From the NCBI GenBank assembly GCA_020796225.1, contig CM036762.1, forward strand, positions 11,892,414 through 11,956,413: a DNA stretch of 64,000 bases. The letters are read 5' to 3'. The notes beneath the pieces were generated by a model. It saw nothing but the letters and a program-made list of their open reading frames with translations. It did no database searches and was not told where the DNA came from. The stretch is from Arion vulgaris (Eukaryota > Mollusca > Gastropoda > Stylommatophora > Arionidae). The translations under genes and the position numbers were made by a program. Numbering within the stretch: the first letter of the stretch is position 1; each line of letters opens with the position of its first letter. Positions 1 to 10,734 of the stretch are shown one piece after another.

Positions 1-660
1 ATGTTTGTGAGTTTGTATGTTTGTAAAGTTTGTAAGTTTGTTTGTTTCTATGTTTTAAAAGTGTATATGTTAGTAAACTTGGCATGTTTTAAAGTTTGTA
101 TATTTCTATGTTTGTAGGGTGTCGGGAGAGATAAAGGTTATAATATTAAACCCTTATAGAAATTCACCATTACCTTGTGGGTCAGTAGGGTTATATGTCT
201 TGAGGAGTAAATCTTGATCACAAGCTCGGAAGGAGGGACAGACTTATAAAGCTTAGATGATAGTGTTAAAAATAAAACTTTCAATTGTCTAGCTATGGGG
301 CGTTTGTTGTGTTGAGGTTATCAAAGATATACGCATAATTATGAATGTCTGATACAAATAGCAGACCTCAAGAAGAAAATATCCCAACACAGGTAAAGTA
401 ACCCTGTCATCAATTGTGTATAATAATGGTCAAGTTTCTTGACACATGCTTCCTAAACATTCAACTCCCGTCGAGCTATTTTCCCAGTTTTTCTTGATCT
501 CAGTGTAGGTGAGATCGAGTTCCCAGTTCTATCAAAGAAGGACATGTAACATAGGCACAGTACTCAAATTCATCACGCTGGAAAAATACCTTTCCTGATT
601 AAAATCAATAAGAGTAGAATTTAAAGCCATTACCAGTGATAGCAAGCAACACTTTTGTTT
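1..660. other. Intergenic, simple T/G-rich start
   Basis: The first ~125 bases are an imperfect tgtttgt/gtttgta simple repeat. The rest shows no convincing coding region. Around 500-530 there is a short motif (gatctcagtgtaggtgagatc) that recurs inverted near 6840-6865, so it is probably a fragment of a dispersed repeat. Confidence 0.5.
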
Positions 661-669
661 AAACGATTT

Positions 670-923
670 CGCCCGAGTGATTACCGGAGCCCAAATTTGG
701 AGTGTAAAGAATATAACCACTATTACCTGCCACGCATGTCGTAAGAGGCGACTAAGGAGGTTTGGATGAAATCGGATGCATGTGTCCTAAGCGTTTAGAA
801 GTCTATGCGTTTAGGGGCCTACCAAACCAATGTGCAACGTATACACGTTCTTGGCAAAGATCAAATATATCACAAAGAGTGATCAGAACTGGTCGTAAAG
901 AATGAATGCAAAGAAGAAGAAGA
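670..923 (+). mobile_element. SINE-like repeat, family D
   Basis: The element contains the gcatgtcgtaagaggcgact core shared with families C and D elsewhere in the window and ends in a gaagaagaag tail. It is flanked by a 9-bp direct duplication aaacgattt (661-669 and 924-932), as expected for target-primed retrotransposition. Near-identical sequence is at 60505-60750 and a truncated copy at 22345-22475. No pol III head was verified. Confidence 0.7.
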
Positions 924-1384
924 AAACGATTTTTATTTTTTTCTCAAACATACCCAAAATTACATTTTGAACGTAGCTGTGATATGGAGTTTGTTCTGTG
1001 TAAGAAAGATATCGAAGCACACGTAATACTTGACGGAAGTGTAGGGTTGATGATCCCCAGAGGTCATGGCTAACAAATTATAAAAACATTAACCAACTAA
1101 TTCGACCGTTGAGATAAATATAACTATTAAAAAAAATATAATGATATAATCAGTATTACAGTAATAAGGAGAATAGGTTTATATTTTTCAAAACTCCGGA
1201 TTAATTTGTTGACATTTTCTTCTGATTACAGCTAACAAGTATGACATTGTGGCTGGGGAAACGTATGAAACCTGCCATGGATACACCACGTATTCACCAT
1301 CAATTGCTTCCAAATGAAGCTGTTATATCAAACAATGCGCCTGATGTAAGAAACATTTCATTAAATAGATATATATATCTAAGG

Positions 1385-1575
1385 GCCTAAAGATGACGAA
1401 TAGAATTCGTTGCCACTGGTTTTCTCACACGGTTCGGTCCCACTTTGCAGAACTAGCTCATCAAATGCCGAGAGTATTGCACAAAGCACGAACTCTGTAA
1501 CTCAGGCAACACTCTTAATGACAAATAAACACTCGTGAATTGGATTCGAACTCGTGAAATTCTGAACGATAGGTA
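1385..1575 (-). mobile_element. Degenerate tRNA-like SINE, family B
   Basis: On the - strand this matches the family B SINE seen cleanly at 4606-4808: tRNA-like head with a gaattggattcgaactcgtg B-box region, a gtgctttgtgcaatact middle, and a gaccgaaccg/cggtcccac segment. It is diverged and has lost its 3' end. Confidence 0.55.
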
Positions 1576-1646
1576 AATGGCGTAAAACACATAGCTAAAG
1601 AGATCTGTTATATGTGATATGTGTTATAGGTAAGGGATAGAGGGTT

Positions 1647-1853
1647 TTTGGTGTTTTTCCGATCCAGAAGCACTTGAGCTTTTCAGCACTTCGACTCGGT
1701 ACCATGGACATCGTAACCCTTCGGTTCGGTGCCACGAACACCGTAAATCTGGGAATCTGTGGCTTTTCTGCCATCCCGCGGAATTGAACCCGCACACACA
1801 GAGGGATAGTCACCCGTAGTCCAACGCGATACGAACACGCTGGGCAGACGGGC
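1647..1853 (-). mobile_element. tRNA-like SINE, family A, with 13-bp target duplication
   Basis: Read on the - strand the element starts gcccgtctgcccagcgtgtt, has a tRNA-like head with a B-box-like gggttcaattcc, a body with two diverged cggcaccg(a) repeats, and a poly-A tail after ctggatcgg. It is flanked by a perfect 13-bp duplication gggatagagggtt (1634-1646 and 1854-1866). Six more copies occur in this window. Confidence 0.85.
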
Positions 1854-1866
1854 GGGATAGAGGGTT

Positions 1867-2265
1867 AGCGGCGTGTGTAGATCGTTCACCTATCGACTCG
1901 GACACAAGAGAGGTGTGCGTTCAATCCCTCACTTGTCGTTCCACATGTGAGGCAAGTAATTTCCCCTTCTACCTCCTACACACTATAGTTTAGAAAAAGC
2001 TGCGAAACATTTTAAGCAAAAGGGATAGAACACAGCCTGTCTCACATCAGTCTATAAGGTAATATATGAATAGTTTTTGTCAGATCTAATTGTTGTTGCG
2101 TACTGTGTGTAGAAGGTATTATTATTTTGAAGTCTCTTCCATTTAAACTCACTTCTTTGTGGTATTTCATTATTCTTTCATTACGTATTCAGTAGGAAGT
2201 TTTTTTTACTAATTTATGAAGCATATATATATATATATCTTTCTTTTCTTTTGTCCTCCTCAGTT
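1867..2265. other. Intergenic; repeat fragment and (TA)n
   Basis: Bases 1915-1990 match, inverted, a segment also found near 8495-8545 and 25740-25800 (caatccctcacttgtcg to ctacctcctacacac), so a small dispersed repeat is present. A (TA)n run lies at 2224-2240. No gene is seen. Confidence 0.45.
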
Positions 2266-2640
2266 TTTTTGCCGTTAGGCGTAGCAGGTTTAACTGATGA
2301 TCGGTTTCCGTGATAATGCACGCTCGGTCGCTTGATATGATATCGTATTGTGGAGTTTTAAGATGTCTATAACTCCATCACTCCAGCTTTTTCTTGGTCT
2401 GCCCTTCTTCTTAATGATTCCATTTTCAGGTTGTACGCTCTTGCAACTGGTGTATTAGGGTTCATTCTCAACAAGTCACCAAACCATTTGAATCTCTGTT
2501 TTTCAATGAATCTAATAAGCAGGTGTTGTTTCGACCACTCTTCTAATTTCCTCATTTCTTATATGGTCTCTTCTTGTTTTATTTACTGCTTTCCTCAAGC
2601 ATCTCATTTCACATCTGGTAATTTTCCTTTTTTGTTCTTT
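2266..2640 (-). pseudogene. LINE (non-LTR retrotransposon) 3' end fragment
   Basis: The - strand encodes a C-terminal LINE segment with the recurring motif IEKQRFKWFGDLLRMNPNTP (about 2450-2530). The same segment is on the + strand at 14100-14470. Only the region downstream of the reverse transcriptase is present, with frame breaks, so it is a dead 5'-truncated copy. Confidence 0.7.
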
Positions 2641-2735
2641 TGTCAGTGCCTATGTTTGGCACTGATAGCACAGTGTTGGTATGATTATTGCATTTATAAT
2701 CTGTCTTTTAGTCTCTACTGGAATACATACATATA

Positions 2736-2816
2736 AACATACACAAATACACTCACATTCGTACATAAACACACTCACATTCATACACAAACACACTCAC
2801 ATTCATACACAAATGC
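2736..2816. repeat. Short tandem repeat, ~24-bp unit
   Basis: About three copies of a CA-rich unit of the form cactcacattcatacacaaa follow one another. No function is inferred. Confidence 0.7.
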
Positions 2817-4225
2817 ACTGTGATCTACCAACATATTTCCTGTTCATCATTTCAGTGGCTTCTGGACGGTTTAAAAAAGAAAGGTCATAATGTGAAACTC
2901 ACAAGTTCAATGAGTACACCCACAGGAATTCTACAGCTTGAACCTGGTAAGATATTTGCTGACGCTCCAGGATTCATTGTGGATGGTTTCTAGACTGGAT
3001 ATCACTTGCTGTAGAATGTTGTCTTATCAATGTTTCGTATCTGGTCAACCAAATCTACATGATATGATTGCTGAAATATGTTTCCCATACTTTATGTTAA
3101 TAACCATTGTGGTATATTCGGAATAAATTTGAAACCTGTATCCAAATAAAACTTTCTAATGTCTTCGTTTTACACTTGAGTTCTTATTGATCTTTTATTA
3201 CGATGTAAATTATGTTTGAATGGACCATTGCTGCTTCGTGTTCTTTTATTAAAGTGACATTTCTGATTAAAGTGACTAACATATTACATTGATTTCTTTT
3301 CTGAATCTCACGGAATGCTTATTTAAGTATCCTCCCCACATCCCATTTAAAAGTAATTTCTCACTTAATTTTTACTTAATACTTGCTCATTTTCCCCAAC
3401 AAGCGACTAACAATCATTAGTGTCAACACAAGATAAGGTGTTTTCAATACGACTGATAATTACATATACATACGCGCTCAATGATGTATACAGAAATGTA
3501 CTACTTTTATTTAAATTTACTATGTATATGTATTCATAACAATAAGAATATTTATAATGTGTTTAAATCATTAATTACCACCATTATTACGGTTTATTGT
3601 ATGCGATAACTAGAACCTTCTTAAAGAATGGCAGGAAGCAGAGGGTACAAATTGCATATAGCAAAATGATGAAGTGAAGTCATCACTAGGCAGACAAAGA
3701 AAACGAAGGAGAGATGACACTGTCGTCGACATAGAAATACTATATATATATATATGTATCATCCTCATATTTCATTTGACATATAAGCCTTCCACAAGAG
3801 ATTTCCATTGCTATCGTTTTGCTGCTTTTCTATTAATTTGTTGCTGATGTCATTAAAAACATATTTACCATATCTCTGAATGAATTTCTGCTCATTACCA
3901 TTCTCTTGTTGTTGTTGTTTCGCATATTCAGCTCTATTTTATTGTTTGTCTAAGCTGAACGAGAGTTTTGGCATTTTGTTACACATTTTACTCTGCTCTT
4001 ATTCGTACGTTCAACGTTGTTTTCTCGCTTTCATACCGAAATACAATTATCTTTTTTTCAATATTAAAGGTTAATGAATAACCGCTAAATTACACAATTT
4101 ATTTACAATTTATTATTGTTATCATCTGAATAAATCAGTAAACATGGCAGATTATTTGCAAATTTAAGAACAAATTACATTTTCAAAACAACGAAAGATA
4201 TATGTATATATATAATCATCATCAT
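2817..4225. other. Intergenic, nothing recognised
   Basis: AT-rich sequence with no open frame that resembles a protein and no repeat I could match elsewhere in the window. A short (TA)n lies at about 3742-3755. It may hold the eroded continuation of the neighbouring LINE pieces. Confidence 0.4.
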
Positions 4226-4227
4226 CA

Positions 4228-4590
4228 TACAGCAAGTTCTTTGTAGACCATCGCTCTCAGTACAGGTTCAAGGTTTCTTTTATTGTCCTGTTGTCAACGC
4301 TAAACTGGTTAACTTCTGCCTTGACTTCCAAGGACCATGCCTACTACTACTATTCTCTCTAAACCACTGTGACGTGTAATGTAACCAAAGTATATCAGTT
4401 TCCTGGACGTGAAATTATTTATAAATCAATATTCCTTTCTGTTCATGTCTTTTAGAATATCGATATTTTCTTCTCGTCTCTTCCCTGACATTTTCTGTAA
4501 CACGTTGTTTCAAAAGATACGATTTTATTCCGCAATCCCCTTGTTATGGTCAATGTTTCACAAACATATGTTGCCACAATACTAAAGCTA
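4228..4590 (-). pseudogene. LINE 3' end fragment (degenerate)
   Basis: The - strand resembles the post-RT region of the LINEs at 40083-40960 and 52965-53450: a mutated counterpart of the YGCESW segment near 4560, an ITYFG-like segment near 4380, and an ATC-rich (cat)n tail at 4215-4230. There are many stops and frameshifts. The family assignment is by position and pattern only. Confidence 0.45.
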
Positions 4591-4605
4591 TATATATATA
4601 TATAT

Positions 4606-4808
4606 GTGTGGGGGTCTCTGTGGCTAAGTGGTTAAGTCCTTTGCCATGTGAGTCGAAGGTCATGGGTTCGAATCCAGACCGCGCCGTTCGGTGCATTTTT
4701 TACAGAGACCTCTAGGATTGTTGTTGGAGCTTTCTGGAGATTTCTGCGTAGAGGGACCGAGCCATATGGGGTAAAAAACCCGGTGCAATGTAGTCAATCC
4801 TTCGGCTT
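4606..4808 (+). mobile_element. tRNA-like SINE, family B (best copy)
   Basis: The element opens with ggggtctctgtggctaagtg, where the A-box-like stretch is tggctaagtgg and the B-box-like stretch is gggttcgaatcc (4664-4675). The body has ctctaggattgttgttggag and gggaccgagccatatggggt, and ends aatccttcggctt. Related copies are at 1385, 9132, 14872, 22775, 33180, 41400, 62041 and 63570. It is a tRNA-derived SINE, not a working tRNA gene, because the acceptor stem does not close. Confidence 0.8.
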
Positions 4809-5967
4809 AATTCAAGCATTATTCTCTACAGGAATGTATAAATATATTTTGACATGTAATTGTTACGTTGGTTGACATAACAGTAATCTTCTGTAAATAA
4901 AACATAATAGCTAGTTTAATGATTGCCATTATTATCGGTGTTTGTTACGCACAGATTGTTATTTTTTTTACAGATGTTTGATTGATACAGTGATTGATTG
5001 ATTGATAAAACTATCATTATAGCACTTGTGTGAATAACGATTGTATATGATGTCGTTTTTTATACATAGAACAGTAGCAAGAGTGAACCAACTCCTTTCC
5101 ACCGTTTAGAGTCTCTGATGTTATTTTTAGAATCGTGAAAACAAATGCAATAAAATTAATTTTATTTCATCTGTAATTAATTTTGTTAACTGGAAGCTAT
5201 TTTTCAGCATAATCTTATAGAATTTAAATTCCCAATGATTCTTTGATGAGCTGCTCTTCAACACGGAATCTATGTTTTATCGTCACTCAACGGAAGAATT
5301 AAAAGCTTGATCTAATCTATAATGAGATTAGGGATCATTGAAAAAAAATATTTATAATCATCATTAACATGTGCCACACCAGCTGGCTTAAGATCTCTCT
5401 TCTTCTTCTTCTTTTTCGTTCACCCACTGTGAATTTGGGCGTTATCCATGACGTCTGGTATGGCGCTTCTGACTTATTTTTGCGTGAAAGACTACTTTAC
5501 CGTTTGATTAGTGCCCCTCGCCATGTAGGCGGGCCTTCGTCGACGTCAAGGTTACTTGAAGTTTAGATCCTCAAGTGTGATCTTGCTGGCTTAACTCTTA
5601 GAATACGAAACGCCACCTGACAGACCATAACGTTAGTTCCTATTTTACGAAAAGCCACTTGACGGACTATATGGTTCTAACCAGTTGTTAATATATCGTA
5701 TAGGACTTTAATGTTTTAAGTATATTTTTAAAATTCAAATACAGCACGTGGGTGTTTGTAATAGATCTTTCAATTGCGCACATTTTGGTGTATGCAGTTT
5801 GTCTCTGCTGTTGAATGTAAGAAAGTTATAACACATTTTGTAAGGACATCTTCACCTTACAATTTGTCCTCAAAAACAGTGCGTAAAAGGCGGTTTTAGT
5901 ACGCGTATTTTAAGAGTTAAGCAATCTGGATTAAACAAACATTTAACCTTAATATTAGCTTTCATTA
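4809..5967. other. Intergenic; fragment of repeat family H
   Basis: A gattgattgatt run at 4990-5008 followed by a tatagcacttgtgtgaataac segment matches the start of family H (6490, 14574 and 21640). The remainder is AT-rich. A region near 5395-5660 holds two similar degenerate segments (cgaaacgccacctgacagacc and cgaaaagccacttgacggac). No gene is recognised. Confidence 0.4.
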
Positions 5968-6115
5968 AGGATTTTCACATTTTTCAATAATATAAAGTTA
6001 AGATTTTCACATTTTTCAATAATATAAAGTTTAGATTTTCACATTTTTCAATAATATAAAGTTAAGATTTTCACATTTTTCAATAACATAAAGTTAAGAT
6101 TTTCATAATTTTCAC
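5968..6115. repeat. Tandem repeat, ~32-bp unit, about 4.5 copies
   Basis: The unit agattttcacatttttcaat plus aatataaagtta repeats almost without change four times, with a final partial copy. Confidence 0.9.
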
Positions 6116-6489
6116 CCTCTGCAGTACAATATCTCTCTGATTTGCTTTTTCTCTCATTATCTCTCATTCTCTCTCTCGCCCCTGATCAGGATTTCCCAAC
6201 ATTTCTGAAAGATTACAGACATATATATTGAAAATATGAAAGATTGAGTTAAAAAACAAGCTACTGTGATAACATCCTACATATGATCTGATATTGACAA
6301 TAGTAACACGCCTCTCAGTTATCTTAACATGTATCCTACTGAACACATTAACTATCTCATTGAAATACACGATGTGGCCGAATACATTTTGATCATTTTA
6401 TTTTTCATTCTGCAGGTGTATAATGTTCTTATTTCTTGAAGCAGTTTATTGATGACATGCATTTTTTTTAGGTTTGTTAATGAGCATTT

Positions 6490-6810
6490 ATCAATAGCTA
6501 ACACAATAAGAAAGAATAAACTAATTGATAAATTGATTGATTTGACCATCATCCTTGCACTTGAGTAGCCAAGTGTGTTCGATTCTCTTTCCTATACGGG
6601 AAGATCTCATCGGCAGTGCACGAATTCCGTAGCCCCGGCCTGGGTCCCTGGTGTATTTTAGAAAGTGGTGAAAATATTTTGGAGTAATTATATTTTTAAT
6701 CTTTCTAATGAATTTTGCCCGGGCAGTAGTTTTACAGCCTTCCCTTTTCCATTTGTGAACTGCATATAGTTCTTTTACTTGCTAAACTTGAACGCGGGAG
6801 TTAGATGTTA
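6490..6810. repeat. Dispersed repeat, family H
   Basis: The sequence begins with a ttgattgattgacc stretch, then cttgcacttgagtagccaag, gaagatctcatcggcagtgc and a tttttaatctttctaatgaa segment. The same order is found at 14574-14870 and 21640-21829, so this is an interspersed repeat with a (GATT)n end. Its class is not clear. Confidence 0.6.
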
Positions 6811-6949
6811 TCGTCTTTCTCTGATAGGACTAAGAACTCGATCTCACCTACACTGAGATCAGGGATCTCTAGAAAACATATCTCGGTAGCTTAACTAGGG
6901 GGCAAACAGAGTACATTTGGAGCGGGATTTAAGCACTTAACAATTTCAA

Positions 6950-7680
6950 CAACACATAAATGCACTACAAGCGACATGAGAAAAATATAACATGAAAATT
7001 AACACCTCCAAAACAGAAGTCATGGCAATAAGTAGGTCAACAGGTCAACTAAATATACACGTGAATAATGTAAAATACAACAGACTCCAGAATTCAAATA
7101 TCTTGGGAGTATATTCACAGCAGATGGAAAGATGAACAGAGAAATCGAGACTAGATGCCAGAAGGCAAATGCAGTGACATACCAACTGTCACCACTATTA
7201 AAACATCCAAGCATTAACATGGCAGTCAAACGACAACTGATAAATTGCATATTTATTCCAACTCTCTGCTATCAGTGCCAAACATGGCCCCTGACTAATA
7301 CACAAGAAAGACAGATTACAACATGTGAAATGAGATGTCTACGAAAAACTGTCAACGTTACAAAGAGAGATGAGGAGAAAAGAGAATTTGAGAAGCATCG
7401 TTGGTACTATACCATGCACACAGTACACCGAGAAGCAAAGAATCAAGTGGTTCGGCCATCTAATGAGAATGGAACCACATTTACTACCATCACGTTCCCA
7501 ATAATCGACACTCAGGGCGCAGAGCACGAGGCAGATCAAGAACACGATGGATAGATAACATCTCAGAGTCCATGCGAAAGCATGGACTGACAACGTCAAG
7601 CGCAATACACCTGGCACAAGATAGAAAAGTAACTCTCCCCACGGCGCGTCACGGCAAATGTGGTTAAGATAAGATAAGAC
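6950..7680 (+). pseudogene. LINE 3' end fragment (post-RT region)
   Basis: The + strand encodes pieces of a non-LTR retrotransposon C-terminus: LQNFKYLG (about 7090), ADGKMNREIETRCQKANAV, a CIFIPTLCYQ segment and, after a frame change, IEKQRIKWFGHLMRMEPH-like sequence (7430-7480). It ends near a ttaagataagataagac simple tail (7664-7680). The same family occurs inverted at 23545-23815. The copy is 5'-truncated and frameshifted. Confidence 0.75.
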
Positions 7681-8442
7681 CTCTTCTATGTCACTAATTT
7701 CACTAGGAAATAAATTATGAAGTTTGCGACACAAGGCCAAATGGGACAGAAAAACGGGCGCATACTGCGACACTTAGTATTCAATGAGTTAACGCGGATG
7801 TAAACAACAGATATGAATCTTCTATACATTCTACGTTCATTCATAGAAAATGCTGGCGTAATGTGCTTTATCTGGTAATAGTATTTTAATAACGGTAAGA
7901 CTAGGTCTGAACACAAACATGACACTAACCTACATATCAGTCTGACAAAATACACACAGACTACTGCGAAAATCGATATCACACTTAATGACAAGAACTG
8001 GGCCAAAATCCGAGCTCGCTGGTGGTTATCTGATAACATATTTAAACCTACAGAATTCATGAGCATCTGCTGGTAAAGCAGACACAAAATCTGGGTCAGA
8101 ATGTTTATGTTACTACAACTACCAGGTCAGAGGAAAACAAAACCGTCATTAAGTGAGATATTAGTGAATGTGTTAGTACTGTGGGAATACGTGACTTCAC
8201 TGACATGTACATGGAATCTGTGTGCATGTCAACTCAAGGTTAGTCCCGATTGTGTCTGTGATAATGTAGTATTCTTTGTTTGCTTGTGATATTGTTAATG
8301 TACCACTATTACGCTGAAGATATCTCTATCAATCGAATAGTAATTATTATATGATTTTAAGAATGAGTAAACATTAAAACATGTTGTATAAGTAACAGTC
8401 TCAGTATTAACCTTATAGTATTGTATCGACCAGTAATACAAA
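7681..8442. other. Intergenic, nothing recognised
   Basis: Both strands hold short open frames but none shows a recognisable domain or codon pattern. No repeat seen elsewhere in the window was matched here. Confidence 0.35.
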
Positions 8443-8564
8443 AATATGTTCATAGCCTTTTCAGATCTTAGAGTGTGACGTTACTTCACTTCACATTTCT
8501 TTTCCCTAGTGTGTAGGAGGTAGAAGGGCCAATTTCTTTCCTCGCGTGTGGAATATCGAATATA

Positions 8565-8702
8565 CGATTGTTTCTGCTACGCTTTTTATTTACTAGGGTA
8601 GCGTCCTATGCCCCTACCTCAGTCGTCTCTTACGATATGCCTTGTAGGTGGCAGTGTTACTATTCTTTGCTCTCATTGAGGGCTTCGGCAACACACTGGC
8701 GT
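8565..8702 (-). mobile_element. SINE-like repeat, family C (5' part)
   Basis: On the - strand the sequence runs from a gccgaagccctcaatgagag head through gcatatcgtaagagacgact and ctagtaaataaaaagcgtag, matching the first half of family C (best copies 25400, 26945 and 61775). The 5' end abuts the 58-bp tandem array that starts at 8703. Confidence 0.65.
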
Positions 8703-9110
8703 TTGTATGTCTAATTGCATGTACTTGTTGTTCAGTATCGGTGCCATCTTCCCAATAAGTTTGTATGTTTAATTGCATGTACTTGTTGTTCAGTATCGGT
8801 GCCATCTTCCCAATAAGTTTGTATGTCTAATTGCATGTACTTGTTGTTCAGTATCGGTGCCATTTTCCCAATAAGTTTGTATGTCTAATTGCATGTACTT
8901 GTTGTTCAGTATCGGTGCCATCTTCCCAATAAGTTTGTATGTTAATTGCATGTACTTGTTGTTCAGTATCGGTGCCATCTTCCCAATAAGTTTGTATGTC
9001 TAATTGCATGTACTTGTTGTTCAGTATCGGTGCCATCTTCCCAATAAGTTTGTATGTCTAATTGCATGTACTTGTTGTTCAGTGTCGGTACCATCTTCCC
9101 AATGAGTTTG
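8703..9110. repeat. Tandem array, 58-bp unit, 7 copies
   Basis: Seven head-to-tail copies of a 58-bp unit carry the markers taattgcatgtacttgttg and tcggtgccatcttcccaata. Copies 2-6 are almost identical; one copy has a two-base deletion and the last has several changes. Open frames through the array arise because 58 is not a multiple of 3 and rare stops are present; they are not a gene. Confidence 0.95.
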
Positions 9111-9131
9111 TTTGCTTTGCTACATCTATTT

Positions 9132-9599
9132 TTGGGGTCTCTGTGGCTGAATGGTTACGCCCTTTGCCTTGTGAGTCGAAGGTCGTGGGCTCGGATCCGG
9201 CCGCGCCGTTCTGTTTACAAGTGCAGTTTTTCCAGAGACCCTAAATTGTTGCTGGAGCTACAGATTTCGTGCTTTGTGCAATACTCTCTGCAGGTGACGT
9301 GCTATTTCTGCGGAGAGGGACCGAGTCATATGGGGTAAAATCCAGTGCAATGAAGTCAATCTTTCGGCTTATTTTTTCCGATCCAGAAGCACTTGAGCTT
9401 TTAGCTCTTCGGCTCGGTGCCATGGACATCGTAACCCTTCGGTTCGGTGCCACGAACAACGTAAATCTGGGGAATCTGTGGCTTTTTCTGCCATCCCGCG
9501 GAATTGAACCCGCACACACAGAGGATAGTCACCCGTAGTCCAACGCGCTACGAACACGCAGGGCAGACGGGCGATCCTTCGGCTTAAAAACCATTTAAA
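9132..9599 (+). mobile_element. SINE family B interrupted by a SINE family A
   Basis: A family B element begins with ggggtctctgtggctgaatg and a ggctcggatccgg B-box-like site. It is split near its 3' end by the family A SINE at 9372-9573. The outer element is flanked by acatctattt at 9122-9131 and 9600-9609, a 10-bp target duplication. The B insertion therefore came first. Confidence 0.8.
9372..9573 (-). mobile_element. SINE family A nested in SINE family B
   Basis: A full-length - strand family A copy with its poly-T (A-tail complement) at 9372-9377. The flanking duplication is atctttcggctta (9359-9371) versus atccttcggctta (9574-9586), one mismatch in 13. Confidence 0.85.
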
Positions 9600-9787
9600 A
9601 CATCTATTTCTGATTCCCACTTTTCATCTTCCAGCTGATGGTATTATACTTCCTAGTTACTTGAAGTGATACACTTGTTTTAGAGTTTGGACTCTGGTAT
9701 GTATTTTTGATGGCTTTTCTTCTTTGTCTATTGACACGATTTGTGTTTTTCTTTATGTTGAGGTTTATATTGTGATTATGTCTGTGT

Positions 9788-10070
9788 ATTGCCGGAGCTA
9801 GCAAGAAGAGCAAAGAATAGTAACACTGCGACCTAAATAACATGTCGTAAGAGGCGTTTGTGGTAGGCGCGTAAGGAAGTTACCTTAGTAAATAAAAAGC
9901 GTCGCAGAAATCGGATGTGGGGACCAACTTGTAGGTGCATAACTGGCACAACGTTCAATCGCTCTTAGACTCGCATCACCTTTTTGAAGAAAAAAAGCAT
10001 TAAATCATAAATAGTGGTTAAGAAGGAGTCGATATGGAATGTTTGAATAGGAATAAAAAGAAGAATATAT
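9788..10070 (+). mobile_element. SINE-like repeat, family C
   Basis: The copy starts gccggagctagcaagaagag, contains acatgtcgtaagaggcg, ttagtaaataaaaagcgtcg and gcataactggcacaacg, and ends in an A/G-rich tail. It is diverged at its 3' third. Confidence 0.65.
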
Positions 10071-10105
10071 AATGATTATTACACGCTTGATTTTATCTGT
10101 TTATC

Positions 10106-10172
10106 TTGTTCTCTTCAGTTGTTCTTCAGTTGTTCTCTTCAGTTGTTCTTCAGTTGTTCTCTTCAGTTGTTT
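10106..10172. repeat. Short tandem repeat, 24-bp unit
   Basis: About 2.7 copies of a unit made of gttcttcagtt and gttctcttcagtt. Confidence 0.8.
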
Positions 10173-10734
10173 TTCTATTATGACATTTAATACTTTTTCG
10201 TCTGCAACATGGACTGCTGAAATGATATTATTTATAACTTGAACTTGAATAGTATTCTTCCCTTCTTGTCGTGATTTGCAGTAATTTGCCCTTTCTTCTG
10301 TATCGCATGCATTGTGCTTGTTTTAAAACTCGTTTTTTTTTAAGATACGGTTCATCATATGTTGTTAATTAAAAAGCCGGGAGACAGGATGCAACCTTTA
10401 GACACTGAACTGTCTTAAATATAATTGCTTATGTGCGACCTAGAGGAAGTAAACTTGAACCCGAGATTACAAGGACAGAGAAAGGAATGCTAACATATAA
10501 CGGTATTAAAACATTTAATTAAATAATTAGCACGACAGACGTGAGACGTCTCAATGATAAGATCTTTCGAATTCTTTGTAAGAAATTAATTGATATTTTT
10601 GAATGTTTGTTGGCCATCACGCCCTGATATAATCAAATCAAGACTAGCTCTTGGGTTGAAACGAGGTTACTCGGTATTCTTCTTCTCCTCTCTATCATTC
10701 TTCACAGCCAATTTTATCATTCTTTTTGTGATGT
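10173..10734. other. Intergenic, nothing recognised
   Basis: AT-rich sequence without a recognisable protein or a repeat matched elsewhere in the window. Confidence 0.35.

Noticed and set aside
4606..4680. tRNA gene candidates (also 9134, 17561, 27483 and 30259)
   Set aside because: The A- and B-box-like sites are there, but acceptor stems do not pair and the sequence continues into SINE bodies; they are tRNA-derived SINE heads.
8614..9036. Open frames through the 58-bp array (MAPILNNKYMQL repeats)
   Set aside because: Products of the tandem array, with no gene context.
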